Assembly (NCBI GenBank): GCA_003445715.1
Contig: DMCS01000074.1
Span: forward strand, 6,503-15,060
Direction: 5' to 3'
DNA length: 8,558 nucleotides
From: Candidatus Mesolinea sp.
GTDB taxonomy: Bacteria > Chloroflexota > Anaerolineae > Anaerolineales > Anaerolineaceae
In this document: in pieces, positions 1 through 6,586 of the stretch
How positions within the stretch are numbered: the first letter of the stretch is position 1
How the letters are laid out: each line of letters begins with the position of its first letter
Made by a program: the position numbers and the translations under genes
The notes under the pieces: model-generated
Seen by the model: only the letters and a program-made list of their open reading frames with translations
What the model was told of the DNA's origin: nothing
Databases searched by the model: none

Positions 1-12
1 ATGTTCTGGACA

Positions 13-23
13 TTTTCAACACC
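13..23 (+). repeat. Short sequence shared in inverted orientation with the right end of the window
   Basis: TTTTCAACACC here is matched by its exact reverse complement, GGTGTTGAAAA, at 8548-8558, the last bases of the window. Both copies also have TGGACA close by (7-12 on the left, 8539-8544 on the right). This looks like parts of one dispersed repeat cut by the window edges, but 11 bp alone could be chance. The sequence around it (1-111) holds no convincing gene. Confidence 0.3.
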
Positions 24-79
24 TTCCGAATATCAGTAAGATTTCTCGGCATTGTATTCTGGGATCAACACATTTTGGT

Positions 80-100
80 GGCGGACTCTCAGAGTGTGCC
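80..100. terminator. Imperfect inverted repeat just downstream of the leftward operon
   Basis: A 21-base imperfect inverted repeat centred on position 90, with ACTCT (85-89) opposite AGAGT (91-95) and GGCG/TGCC outer arms. It begins 12 bp beyond the stop codon of the minus-strand lipoprotein gene, where an operon terminator is expected. No T-run follows it on the minus strand and the perfect core leaves almost no loop, so a classical intrinsic terminator is not well supported. Confidence 0.25.
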
Positions 101-111
101 ATCAAGTTTTA

Positions 112-855
112 TTAATTTTCTGTTTGTAGGCAGAGCAGAAGCTGCAACATATCCCCTACAGGTTCCATAGGGGTGAGCCCTAAGACGTGCAGCTGCCAGC
201 TCTCTGGCTGCTTGTCTTGCCCGAGCACTTGGACTTCTTTGAGTGCGGGAGTGAGCCAGCTGGCTGGCAGCAAGCCGACTGCGCCAGGGGTTTCCGCTAT
301 CAGCTGCTGAGCCATTTCTACCGAGTAGGCTTTTTCACCCTTTGAAGGAGAGATTTCTAAACTTGAGAAAGCGTCGGATAAGAAAGTGTCCAACTCCTGG
401 TCCGCTAAGAATATCAGCTTGACTGGCTGGTCAAAAGCCTGCGCGGAGGCTGCTGAGCTTGGCACCTCTTTCCACTGTGCATAGGCGCCAGATAAAAGAG
501 CTATTGCTTCTTCTTGGCTGAGCGAAACGATCGGATTCTCGGTGTTAACCACGAGAACCAGGCGCTCTGTGCCTAAGTAAGTGCCTTGCTCCTGGCTATC
601 CAGGCTGGTGCTGGCGCGTATGACCAGGTCGGCAGCTTGGAGGTCGAGCTCAGAAGCCTCAAGCACGTCCACCAGCAGGTTGGATTGGGTGAGATAGCCT
701 GAGCAGCTATTGAGCTTGGGCAGCCAGCTTGGTTCAAGCAACGGCGTGAGCTGCACACGCAGGGGTTGCACGGTTGGCTGTGGTGTCGCTGCTGGCTGGC
801 AAGCAGACAGCAATACTGCCAGTAGTAAAAATAGTGGCCAAAATTTAGCGGACAT
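112..855 (-). CDS. Secreted lipoprotein with a phosphate-binding-protein-like (PstS/PBP-like) domain
   Basis: A 247-residue protein with a lipoprotein signal peptide: a hydrophobic stretch at about 5-18 and the lipobox LSAC with Cys19 as the lipidation site. A TPQP-type linker follows. The segment at 104-131 (NTENPIVSLSQEEAIALLSG...W) matches the conserved block of periplasmic phosphate-binding-like proteins (usually NPV..L...L..IFSG...NW), and GAVGLLP at 191-197 matches their later GA(I/V)G block. The N-terminal lobe is short compared with true PstS, so the ligand may not be phosphate. Cys51 and Cys242 could form a disulfide. I chose the ATG at 855 because the signal peptide begins there; a start at 954 would add 33 non-signal residues lying inside uppP. 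The gene overlaps the 3' end of uppP by 11 bp and has no clear Shine-Dalgarno, so coupled translation is likely. No permease genes are nearby. Confidence 0.8.
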   Translation of the reverse strand: MSAKFWPLFLLLAVLLSACQPAATPQPTVQPLRVQLTPLLEPSWLPKLNSCSGYLTQSNLLVDVLEASELDLQAADLVIRASTSLDSQEQGTYLGTERLVLVVNTENPIVSLSQEEAIALLSGAYAQWKEVPSSAASAQAFDQPVKLIFLADQELDTFLSDAFSSLEISPSKGEKAYSVEMAQQLIAETPGAVGLLPASWLTPALKEVQVLGQDKQPESWQLHVLGLTPMEPVGDMLQLLLCLQTEN

Positions 856-1666
856 AAGTAATAATAAGGGTAATGAGGGCAAGCGCTGCGCAGTAGATAG
901 CGAAGGGGTAGAGGTTCTTCTCGCGCAAAAAGCCCATAAACCAGCGAATGGCAAAGTAGCCTACGATAGCAGCAATAATAAATCCAACAACTACCATGGG
1001 CATGAAGCTGGCAAGAGCCGGAATCGCAAACAAATCTACCATGGCTAATAAACCAGCTGCTAGCATGATGGGGATTGCCATAAGGAAAGATATGCGGGCA
1101 GCATCTTCGCGCTTGAAATGGCGTAACAAACCGCCTGTAATCGTTGCACCTGAACGAGAAATGCCGGGGAAAACCGACAATGCCTGAAAGAGCCCCACGA
1201 TGAGTGCATCCAGCGGGGTCATAGCCTCTGCTGGGCGAGTCTTTTTCGATAGAATTTCGCCTGCCACGAGCAGCCCTGCAGTGACCAGTAACATCAGGCT
1301 GGTAAGCGATGGACTATTGAAAGCGGCTTCCACATTGCTCTTGAGCAGCAAGCCTGCTAGTCCAGCGGGAATCGTTGCCAAGATAATCAGCCAGCCCAGC
1401 CTGCCCTCGAGATTTTCATTGAAACTGTGTTCTTTTAGTCCTCTGATCATGCTGGTAACGATGGTCACGAGATCTTTCCAAAAGTACACTAAGACAGCTA
1501 CCAATGTGCCCAACTGCACCAAAACGTCGAATACGAACGCTTGGGTTGGGTCGAGTGACCAGTTGAGCAGATATGGCACGATTACTAAGTGTGCTGAGGA
1601 GGAAATCGGTAAGAATTCGCTCAGCCCCTGCACAATGCCAAGGATAATTGCCTGGATAAGGCTCAT
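845..1666 (-). CDS. uppP: Undecaprenyl-diphosphate phosphatase (UppP/BacA)
   Basis: A 273-residue integral membrane protein that dephosphorylates undecaprenyl pyrophosphate to the monophosphate, recycling the lipid carrier for peptidoglycan and other wall polymers. It also gives bacitracin tolerance. Both family signatures are present: QGLSEFLPISSSAHL at 13-27, with the catalytic-region Glu17 and His26, and FPGISRSGAT at 166-175, with the conserved Arg171. About seven or eight hydrophobic helices span the protein, and the length is normal for the family. The first motif begins with Gln13 where E. coli has Glu, a common variant. The ATG start shares an ATGA overlap with the tgt stop codon, so translation is probably coupled to tgt, with only a weak purine-rich AGAAGAAG upstream. 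Its 3' end overlaps the lipoprotein gene that follows. Confidence 0.96.
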   Translation of the reverse strand: MSLIQAIILGIVQGLSEFLPISSSAHLVIVPYLLNWSLDPTQAFVFDVLVQLGTLVAVLVYFWKDLVTIVTSMIRGLKEHSFNENLEGRLGWLIILATIPAGLAGLLLKSNVEAAFNSPSLTSLMLLVTAGLLVAGEILSKKTRPAEAMTPLDALIVGLFQALSVFPGISRSGATITGGLLRHFKREDAARISFLMAIPIMLAAGLLAMVDLFAIPALASFMPMVVVGFIIAAIVGYFAIRWFMGFLREKNLYPFAIYCAALALITLIITYVR

Positions 1667-2784
1667 AATTCTTCTTCTATAGCTTCGGATGCAGTTATTG
1701 CGGTTAAGGTCTCCTGGGCGAAGCGCTGCATTTCACCTGCCAAAATGGCTTGACGCATGCGCGTAGTTAGATTGACCAAAGTATATAGGTTATGGATGGA
1801 AAGCAAAGTAGCGGCTAACATTTCTTTAGCGTTCACCAGATGGCGCAGATAAGCGCGTGAAAAGTGCTGGCAAGTGTAGCACTGGCAATCTGCGCTGATG
1901 GGGTGCTCGTCCCGTGCGTAGGCGGCGTTCATCAGGTTCATCCGTCCGGCTAAGGTCATGGCGCTGTTATGCCGTGCTAAGCGGGTGGGCAGCACGCAAT
2001 CGAAAATATCCACTCCGCGCAGAACCCCTTCAATAAGATCTTGGGGCGTGCCTACGCCCATCAGGTAGCGCGGTTTGTTCTCGGGCAAGATTTGGTTGAC
2101 TTCACTAATCGTGCGCAGCATATCCGCTTTGGATTCGCCGACTGAGAGCCCGCCAATGGCGTAACCGTGTAAGTCCAATGCGGCTAAGGTTTGGGCTGAT
2201 TCAACCCGCAAATCGCTGAAGATGCCGCCTTGCACGATGCCGAAAAGCGCTTGGTCCGAACGGGTTTTCGCTGCTTGGCAGCGGTGCGCCCAAGCATGTG
2301 TGCGCTGCATAGCCAGCTTGCAGTAAGCATAATCGGTGGGAACGGCACATTCATCGAACGCCATGATGATATCCGCACCTAAGTTTTCTTGGATATGAAT
2401 GGAACTCTCGGGTGTGAGGCGCTGGGTAGAACCGTCGATATGCGATTTGAAGGTAACCCCATCATCATCCACCTTGCGTGTATCTGTTAGCGAGAAGACT
2501 TGAAAGCCGCCTGAATCGGTAAGGATTGGCTTATGCCACTGCATAAAGTTGTGCAAGCCGCCCAGCTCAGCGATGAGCTCATCCCCAGGGCGCAAGAAAA
2601 GGTGATAGGTGTTTGCTAGCACGAGCTGCGCACCAAGTTCCTCTACCTGAGCAGGTGTGAGCGCTTTAACCGTTGCTTGTGTTCCGACAGGTGCGAAGAT
2701 AGGGGTTTGCAACGCGCCATGTGGGGTATAAAATGTGCCCGCACGCGCAGCGCCTTCTTGCGCATTAATTTCCCATTCAAACAT
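1663..2784 (-). CDS. tgt: Queuine tRNA-ribosyltransferase (tRNA-guanine transglycosylase)
   Basis: A 373-residue cytoplasmic enzyme that swaps guanine-34 of GUN-anticodon tRNAs (Asp, Asn, His, Tyr) for the queuosine precursor preQ1. The TIM-barrel family motifs are all visible: TDSGGFQ with Asp90, the general acid/base region; FDEC with Asp144; FGIVQGG at 181-187; GGLSVGE at 211-217; and FDCVLPTRLAR with Asp262, the equivalent of the catalytic nucleophile. The zinc site is complete: Cys300, Cys302, Cys305 and His331. Length is standard for bacterial Tgt. AGAGGA (2796-2801, reversed) lies 11 nt before the ATG, a good ribosome-binding site. It is first in the leftward operon tgt-uppP-lipoprotein and overlaps uppP by 4 bp. 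None of the preQ1 synthesis genes (queCDEF) or queA is present here, so the supply of modified base must come from elsewhere. Confidence 0.97.
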   Translation of the reverse strand: MFEWEINAQEGAARAGTFYTPHGALQTPIFAPVGTQATVKALTPAQVEELGAQLVLANTYHLFLRPGDELIAELGGLHNFMQWHKPILTDSGGFQVFSLTDTRKVDDDGVTFKSHIDGSTQRLTPESSIHIQENLGADIIMAFDECAVPTDYAYCKLAMQRTHAWAHRCQAAKTRSDQALFGIVQGGIFSDLRVESAQTLAALDLHGYAIGGLSVGESKADMLRTISEVNQILPENKPRYLMGVGTPQDLIEGVLRGVDIFDCVLPTRLARHNSAMTLAGRMNLMNAAYARDEHPISADCQCYTCQHFSRAYLRHLVNAKEMLAATLLSIHNLYTLVNLTTRMRQAILAGEMQRFAQETLTAITASEAIEEEL

Positions 2785-2819
2785 TGCCGTTTCTGTCCTC
2801 TGTGTTGATATCAGCCCGT

Positions 2820-2849
2820 ATTGTACCTGAATTATGGGATTGATGAAAA
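2820..2849 (-). promoter_or_regulatory. Candidate sigma-70-type promoter for the tgt-uppP-lipoprotein operon
   Basis: Reading leftward, TTTTCA (2844-2849) and TACAAT (2820-2825) are separated by 18 bp, a plausible -35/-10 pair. The expected start site lies about 30 bp before the tgt ATG. The pair falls in the divergent intergenic region shared with alr. Assigned by eye from consensus only. Confidence 0.4.
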
Positions 2850-2854
2850 TGGGG

Positions 2855-2860
2855 TAAAAT
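2855..2860 (+). promoter_or_regulatory. Candidate -10 element for alr
   Basis: TAAAAT lies 34 bp before the alr start codon, in the short divergent intergenic region. I could not find a convincing -35 at the usual spacing; TTATGG at 2832-2837 is the nearest and is poor. Treat as a weak call. Confidence 0.3.
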
Positions 2861-2894
2861 AATGCGTTGCTCCAAAAGAGGATATTAATTTACT

Positions 2895-4004
2895 GTGGAA
2901 ATTAATAGTTATTCAACTTGGTTAGAAATTGATCTCAATGCCATTACCGAAAACGTGGCTTATATCAAGCGCATGACTGGTGTGGAGGTAATGGCGGTCA
3001 TCAAAGCTAATGGCTACGGTCATGGCGCCCGTCCAGCAGCGCAAGCTGCTGTCCAAGGCGGTGCCACCTGGTGTGGCGTTGCCCGTATTGAAGAAGCTTT
3101 AGCTTTACGGCGCGCAGGCATTTCAGCAGAGCTTATGGTGTTGGGCTACACACCCCCTTCCAAGATACCTGAAGCAATTGACCAGCAGATTGTGGTTTCC
3201 CTGTTTGACCCTTCCCAAGCCGAGACTTGTTTGAACTATGCACGCATTAATGGGGGCAGACTGCGCGCACATGTGAAAGTGGAGACCGGTATGGGTCGCC
3301 TGGGTATGCTGCCAGAGGAGGTAATTCCATTTCTGCGGGCACTTCAAGGTAGTGCCATCCAAGTTGAGGGCATTTTCACTCATTTTGCGCGTGCCGATGA
3401 ACCTGAATCGGGTTATACCCAGCGCCAAATTGAAATTTTTAACCAGCTTTTAGCTGAGCTCGAACACGAAGGCCTTAAACCACCCTTAGTGCATGCTGCC
3501 AACTCTGCCGCGGTGTTCAATTTTCCGCAGGCTTGGTATAACGTGGTCCGCCCGGGCAATGCGATTTTTGGTATGTCCCCTTCACCAGCAATGCATTTAG
3601 ATCCAGCTTTAAAACCAGCTCTTGCTTGGAAAGCGCGCTTGATTTCAGTGCGTACTTTCCAACCAGGGCAAGGCATCAGTTACGGTTCCATCTATACGAC
3701 TAAAAGCAATGAACGCATCGGTGTCATCCCGGTGGGGTATGGCGATGGCTTCCGCCGCGTGGATAACCAGCAGGTGTTAGTGGGTGGTAAGCGTGTGCCC
3801 ATTGTCGGGCGGGTGTGCATGGACCAAGCGATGCTGCAATTGGATACTGTCCCAGACGCGAAACCGGGCGATGAGGTGGTGCTGATTGGCACGCAGGGCG
3901 ATGAAACCATTAGCGTGGATGAGGTTGCTGAACGCTGGTCGACGATTAACTACGAAGTAGTGTGTGGTTTAGCTGACCGTCTTCCCAGGATTTATACCAA
4001 ATGA
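2895..4004 (+). CDS. alr: Alanine racemase
   Basis: A 369-residue pyridoxal-phosphate enzyme interconverting L- and D-alanine, supplying D-Ala for peptidoglycan. The PLP-binding lysine is Lys37 in AVIKANGYGHG (34-44). Other active-site positions of the fold-type III family are in place: Lys128 (the usually carbamylated lysine) and Arg135 in KVETGMGRLG, His163 in FTHFARAD, His200, Arg219 in RPGNAIFG, the catalytic tyrosine Tyr263 in ISYG, CMDQ with Met309, and Tyr353 in NYEVVCGL. Length is normal. The start is GTG at 2895, which gives the typical N-terminus (TWLEIDLNAI); AGAGG at 2877-2881 is the only ribosome-binding site and lies rather far away (13 nt). It is transcribed divergently from tgt, and its TGA overlaps the next ATG, so alr and the PHP gene are co-expressed. 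Confidence 0.97.
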   Translation: MEINSYSTWLEIDLNAITENVAYIKRMTGVEVMAVIKANGYGHGARPAAQAAVQGGATWCGVARIEEALALRRAGISAELMVLGYTPPSKIPEAIDQQIVVSLFDPSQAETCLNYARINGGRLRAHVKVETGMGRLGMLPEEVIPFLRALQGSAIQVEGIFTHFARADEPESGYTQRQIEIFNQLLAELEHEGLKPPLVHAANSAAVFNFPQAWYNVVRPGNAIFGMSPSPAMHLDPALKPALAWKARLISVRTFQPGQGISYGSIYTTKSNERIGVIPVGYGDGFRRVDNQQVLVGGKRVPIVGRVCMDQAMLQLDTVPDAKPGDEVVLIGTQGDETISVDEVAERWSTINYEVVCGLADRLPRIYTK

Positions 4005-4678
4005 ATCCGAGCCAGCTCGTTCGTGCTGAGTTTCATTGCCACAGTATTTATTCCTCCGATAGCTTATTGCGTGTGGAAGCGCTCTTAGCGGCATGCCGCC
4101 AGAAACATATTGATAAAGTTGCCATAACTGATCATAACTGCTTAGAAGGTGCGTTGCGCGCTCAAGAATTAGACCCAAAGCGTGTCATTGTTGGAGAGGA
4201 GATCCAGACCGCCCAAGGTGAAATCTTAGGTTATTTCATGCGCGAAGAGATCCCAGCCGGTTTGGAACCGTTAGAGGTGATTGGGCGCCTGAAAGATCAG
4301 GGAGCATTTATCAGCGTGGCACACCCTTTCGACGCCAATCGCAATGGAACTCACTGGCAGCCGGGGACGTTAGAAGCCATGGTCCCCCACCTGGACGCTT
4401 TCGAGACCTTTAATGCCCGCTGTTTGCGCCAGACTTATAACACTCAAGCTCAAATTTTTGCTCAGGAGCACGGATTAGCGGGTATGGCTGGTTCCGATGC
4501 CCACAGCACTTTTGAGCTTGGCAGGGCGACCATGCTTTTAGCGGACTTTAATGATGCAACGGAACTGCGAACAGCCCTTGAAAACGCACAATGGGATGTG
4601 CACCTTTCCTCGGCGGCAGTGCATCTGTTTTCGGTCTGGGCAAAAATGGTGAAAAAAGTGCGCAAGCCTGCGCTTTAG
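4001..4678 (+). CDS. PHP-domain metal-dependent phosphoesterase
   Basis: A 225-residue protein of the PHP (polymerase and histidinol phosphatase) superfamily. The metal-binding motifs are visible in order: HCH at 12-14 with Asp20 in YSSDS, ITDHN with Asp44 and His45, GEE with Glu66/Glu67, AHPFD with His108, FETFNAR with Glu135, and GSDAH with Asp166 and His168. A full trinuclear metal site is therefore likely. The C-terminus (RATMLL..., about 175-200) fits a PHP-associated C-terminal region and ends in a basic tail. Relatives hydrolyse phosphoesters such as nucleoside bisphosphates or short RNA ends, but the substrate here cannot be read from sequence, and the protein is shorter than YciV/RNase AM-type members. 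AGGA at 3987-3990 sits 10 nt before the ATG, which overlaps the alr stop as ATGA. The operon ends after this gene at a strong hairpin terminator. Confidence 0.88.
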   Translation: MNPSQLVRAEFHCHSIYSSDSLLRVEALLAACRQKHIDKVAITDHNCLEGALRAQELDPKRVIVGEEIQTAQGEILGYFMREEIPAGLEPLEVIGRLKDQGAFISVAHPFDANRNGTHWQPGTLEAMVPHLDAFETFNARCLRQTYNTQAQIFAQEHGLAGMAGSDAHSTFELGRATMLLADFNDATELRTALENAQWDVHLSSAAVHLFSVWAKMVKKVRKPAL

Positions 4679-4701
4679 CGGGTTTTAGTGAAAGGGATAA
4701 G

Positions 4702-4735
4702 AAGCCTGGCATCGCATGCGCCGGGCTTGGTTTTT
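4702..4735 (+). terminator. Rho-independent terminator of the alr-PHP operon
   Basis: A 9-bp stem, AAGCCTGGC (4702-4710) with GCCGGGCTT (4720-4728), contains a single G-U type pair and encloses a 9-nt loop. GG and then TTTTT (4731-4735) follow. It lies 24 bp beyond the PHP stop codon and just before the 3' end of the convergent gene. On the minus strand the stem is not followed by a T-run, so it should work mainly rightward, though it may partly separate the convergent transcripts. Confidence 0.88.
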
Positions 4736-4744
4736 CTATCTGCT

Positions 4745-6388
4745 TTAGACTGCCATGCTAAAAATTAGCCAACCAGCCAGCAGGATGAATACCAGCGCCA
4801 TGCCCAACTTGACCGGAGCGGCGTGCTTCTGGAGGAAATCCGAGAGCTGCTTGGAGGTTGTGCCATAATAAGCTAAGACGAAGACCACAATCAAGGGGAT
4901 AATAAACATCAAGTTATAAAGCAGCAAGTAACTTACCGCTTTTCCACGCAGGGAGGGCACAGAGCTCATGAAAATAATCGTTGGCAGGTAAATCTGGCCA
5001 GTGCAAGCCAACTCAATAAACGAAACGAGGAGCCCGGTGATGAAAGCGCCAATATAGTAACTGGTTGCTCTTCTGCTGCTCTCGTGAATCGTGGCATTAA
5101 TCCGCCGGCGTAGCTGCTTGGGAAGAGTAAGGGTCATATCTTCCAAGTTGCCTTCGCGCGCGGTGAAATAATCTTTGATGCTGAGCACAGCTAAGACAAT
5201 ACACAAACCAGCGGTAATCATATAGACTATGCGGCTTACGACCGCCAAGGTTTCTTTGACTAGGTCCAAAACTTTATAAAAACCCAGCCCAACCAGCAGG
5301 TAGGCGAGGAAGACCCCAATCGTAAAACTGGCGCCGGTGATGAGGATTTCTTTACCTTTTCTGCCGCTGAGCGTCAGATAAGAGATGAAAAATACGATTG
5401 TAGCAAATGCGCAGGGGTTTAAGCCATCGACTAACCCAGCCAAGACCACGGCTAACCAGCCAATAGATTCAAAGCTTTGCAGAAGCGCGTTTTGACCTTC
5501 TTCGGGGTTAAAGTCCTCCCAAAAACGTGGTGAACCCGTCTGGCTGAGCTGCTGGAGTACTGGTTCTAAGGCTTGCGGGGTGATTTCACCTTCACCAATC
5601 CAGGCTTGGTCGCCAATAAAGAGTGCCGGCACAGTGATATCTTTGCCGCGGCCGGCGCGTTCTGCCATCCAGGTGGCTAAGGGCGTGTTCTCGTAAATAT
5701 TGAACTCCTCAACGACCAGCTGGGGATAGAGGGTCTGTAAATATTTAATATCGGTGTCGACCCGATTGCATTCTTTGCAGCCTACTTGATAAAAATAGGC
5801 GGCATAGATGGGTAAATCTACCTGACAAGCTTCCGGATTTTCCGTGGTGCAGACTTCTGCATCTGCATTGGCAACATCCACTGGCATAGAAATCATGAGT
5901 TCTGGATCAATGCCCTCAATCTCAGGGAAGGGGATACCATCGCCTTGTAAGCCTTGCTCAATGAGCGCTTGGAGCTTTTGCTCGTTGGGCTCTTGACCGA
6001 TCAGGAGCTGATCGCCAATGAGCACAGTAGGCAGTCCGCGTTCCTCCGGTTTGACGGCGAAAGCAGCTTCCACTTTGAGCAGTGCCTGATAGTATGTAGG
6101 GTTGCTCAGTTCCAGAAGGCGCAAGTCGATCTGCCCCGGGTATTGGTCTAGAAGCGGATTGACAATTTGATTAAGGATATCCAAACAATGGCTGCAATCT
6201 TTGGAATAGAAAAAATAGCCGTGCACTTTTGCATTGCTTAAGTCCGCGGTGGGTGTGCTTAATTCTGGGCCGATTCCTTGCGGATAAGTGGAACGTGCGC
6301 CTGCAGTTTGTGGGATAAGCAAGCTAAAGAAAACCAATAATAAGAAAAAAATTGAGAAAGCGAAGGGGTGTTTTTTAAGCAGATTCAT
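4745..6388 (-). CDS. Secreted tandem thioredoxin-like domains fused to a CcdA/DsbD-type transmembrane electron carrier
   Basis: A 547-residue protein that probably carries reducing power across the membrane to extracytoplasmic thiols. Residues 1-31 look like a Sec signal peptide (KK, hydrophobic run, AGA cleavage site). Thioredoxin-like domain 1 (about 54-148) has CSHC at 65-68 and a cis-Pro region LPTVLIGD at 119-126. Domain 2 (about 192-283) has CKEC at 204-207 and VPALFIGD at 253-260. The membrane part (about 306-547) has about six helices and the two cysteines expected of CcdA/DsbD: Cys326 in DGLNPCAFAT and Cys462 in ELACTGQ. An extra pair, Cys180 and Cys188, lies in the linker before domain 2. 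Order differs from classical DsbD (alpha-TM-gamma): both soluble domains come first. The role could be cytochrome c maturation or disulfide reduction; neighbouring genes do not decide. The likely ribosome-binding site, GGGAA (6401-6405, reversed), is weak. Confidence 0.87.
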   Translation of the reverse strand: MNLLKKHPFAFSIFFLLLVFFSLLIPQTAGARSTYPQGIGPELSTPTADLSNAKVHGYFFYSKDCSHCLDILNQIVNPLLDQYPGQIDLRLLELSNPTYYQALLKVEAAFAVKPEERGLPTVLIGDQLLIGQEPNEQKLQALIEQGLQGDGIPFPEIEGIDPELMISMPVDVANADAEVCTTENPEACQVDLPIYAAYFYQVGCKECNRVDTDIKYLQTLYPQLVVEEFNIYENTPLATWMAERAGRGKDITVPALFIGDQAWIGEGEITPQALEPVLQQLSQTGSPRFWEDFNPEEGQNALLQSFESIGWLAVVLAGLVDGLNPCAFATIVFFISYLTLSGRKGKEILITGASFTIGVFLAYLLVGLGFYKVLDLVKETLAVVSRIVYMITAGLCIVLAVLSIKDYFTAREGNLEDMTLTLPKQLRRRINATIHESSRRATSYYIGAFITGLLVSFIELACTGQIYLPTIIFMSSVPSLRGKAVSYLLLYNLMFIIPLIVVFVLAYYGTTSKQLSDFLQKHAAPVKLGMALVFILLAGWLIFSMAV

Positions 6389-6434
6389 TGTAGTTGTCTA
6401 TTCCCATAATTAAATTACGTAATAAGCCTAAAAA

Positions 6435-6440
6435 ATTATA
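6435..6440 (-). promoter_or_regulatory. Candidate -10 element for the thioredoxin-CcdA fusion gene
   Basis: A perfect TATAAT reads leftward, 46 bp before the ATG at 6388, in a 198-bp AT-rich gap (6389-6586) that has no gene of its own. No good -35 is visible at 16-18 bp spacing; TTGCAA is present but only 5 bp away. Its position and perfect match support a promoter, but weakly. Confidence 0.4.
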
Positions 6441-6478
6441 TCCATTTGCAACTAGAATTTCTCTTGATAGTTAGCCGC

Positions 6479-6496
6479 AAAATCAGGCTTGATTTT
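6479..6496. repeat. Perfect AT-rich inverted repeat between the two right-hand genes
   Basis: AAAATCA (6479-6485) and TGATTTT (6490-6496) form a perfect 7-bp inverted repeat around the 4-nt loop GGCT. It lies about 40 bp upstream of the candidate TATAAT of the thioredoxin-CcdA gene and about 90 bp past the end of the RelA/SpoT-like gene. It could be an operator or a weak transcript-end hairpin; no long T-run follows beyond the stem itself. Confidence 0.4.
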
Positions 6497-6586
6497 AACA
6501 TGGTCTGTAAAAACTCTACCAAGCAAGCCAAAATCTCTTGAAATTACACAGCAAATCTAAAGGAAAAATATGTAACTTTGGGGAAA

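Noticed and set aside
1..39. Tiny reading frame starting with ATG at position 1 (12 codons)
   Set aside because: Too short, no ribosome-binding site visible and no recognisable product; it overlaps the possible dispersed repeat.
855..954. Longer N-terminus for the lipoprotein starting at 954
   Set aside because: The extra 33 residues lie wholly inside uppP and would bury the signal peptide and lipobox, which begin cleanly at the ATG at 855.
1200..1682. Plus-strand open frame of 160 codons opposite uppP
   Set aside because: It is antisense to a well-supported membrane protein gene, has no family motifs and no ribosome-binding site of note.
4702..4735. Bidirectional strong terminator serving both convergent operons
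   Set aside because: On the minus strand the stem is followed by CTTATCCC rather than a T-run, so strong termination is supported only rightward.
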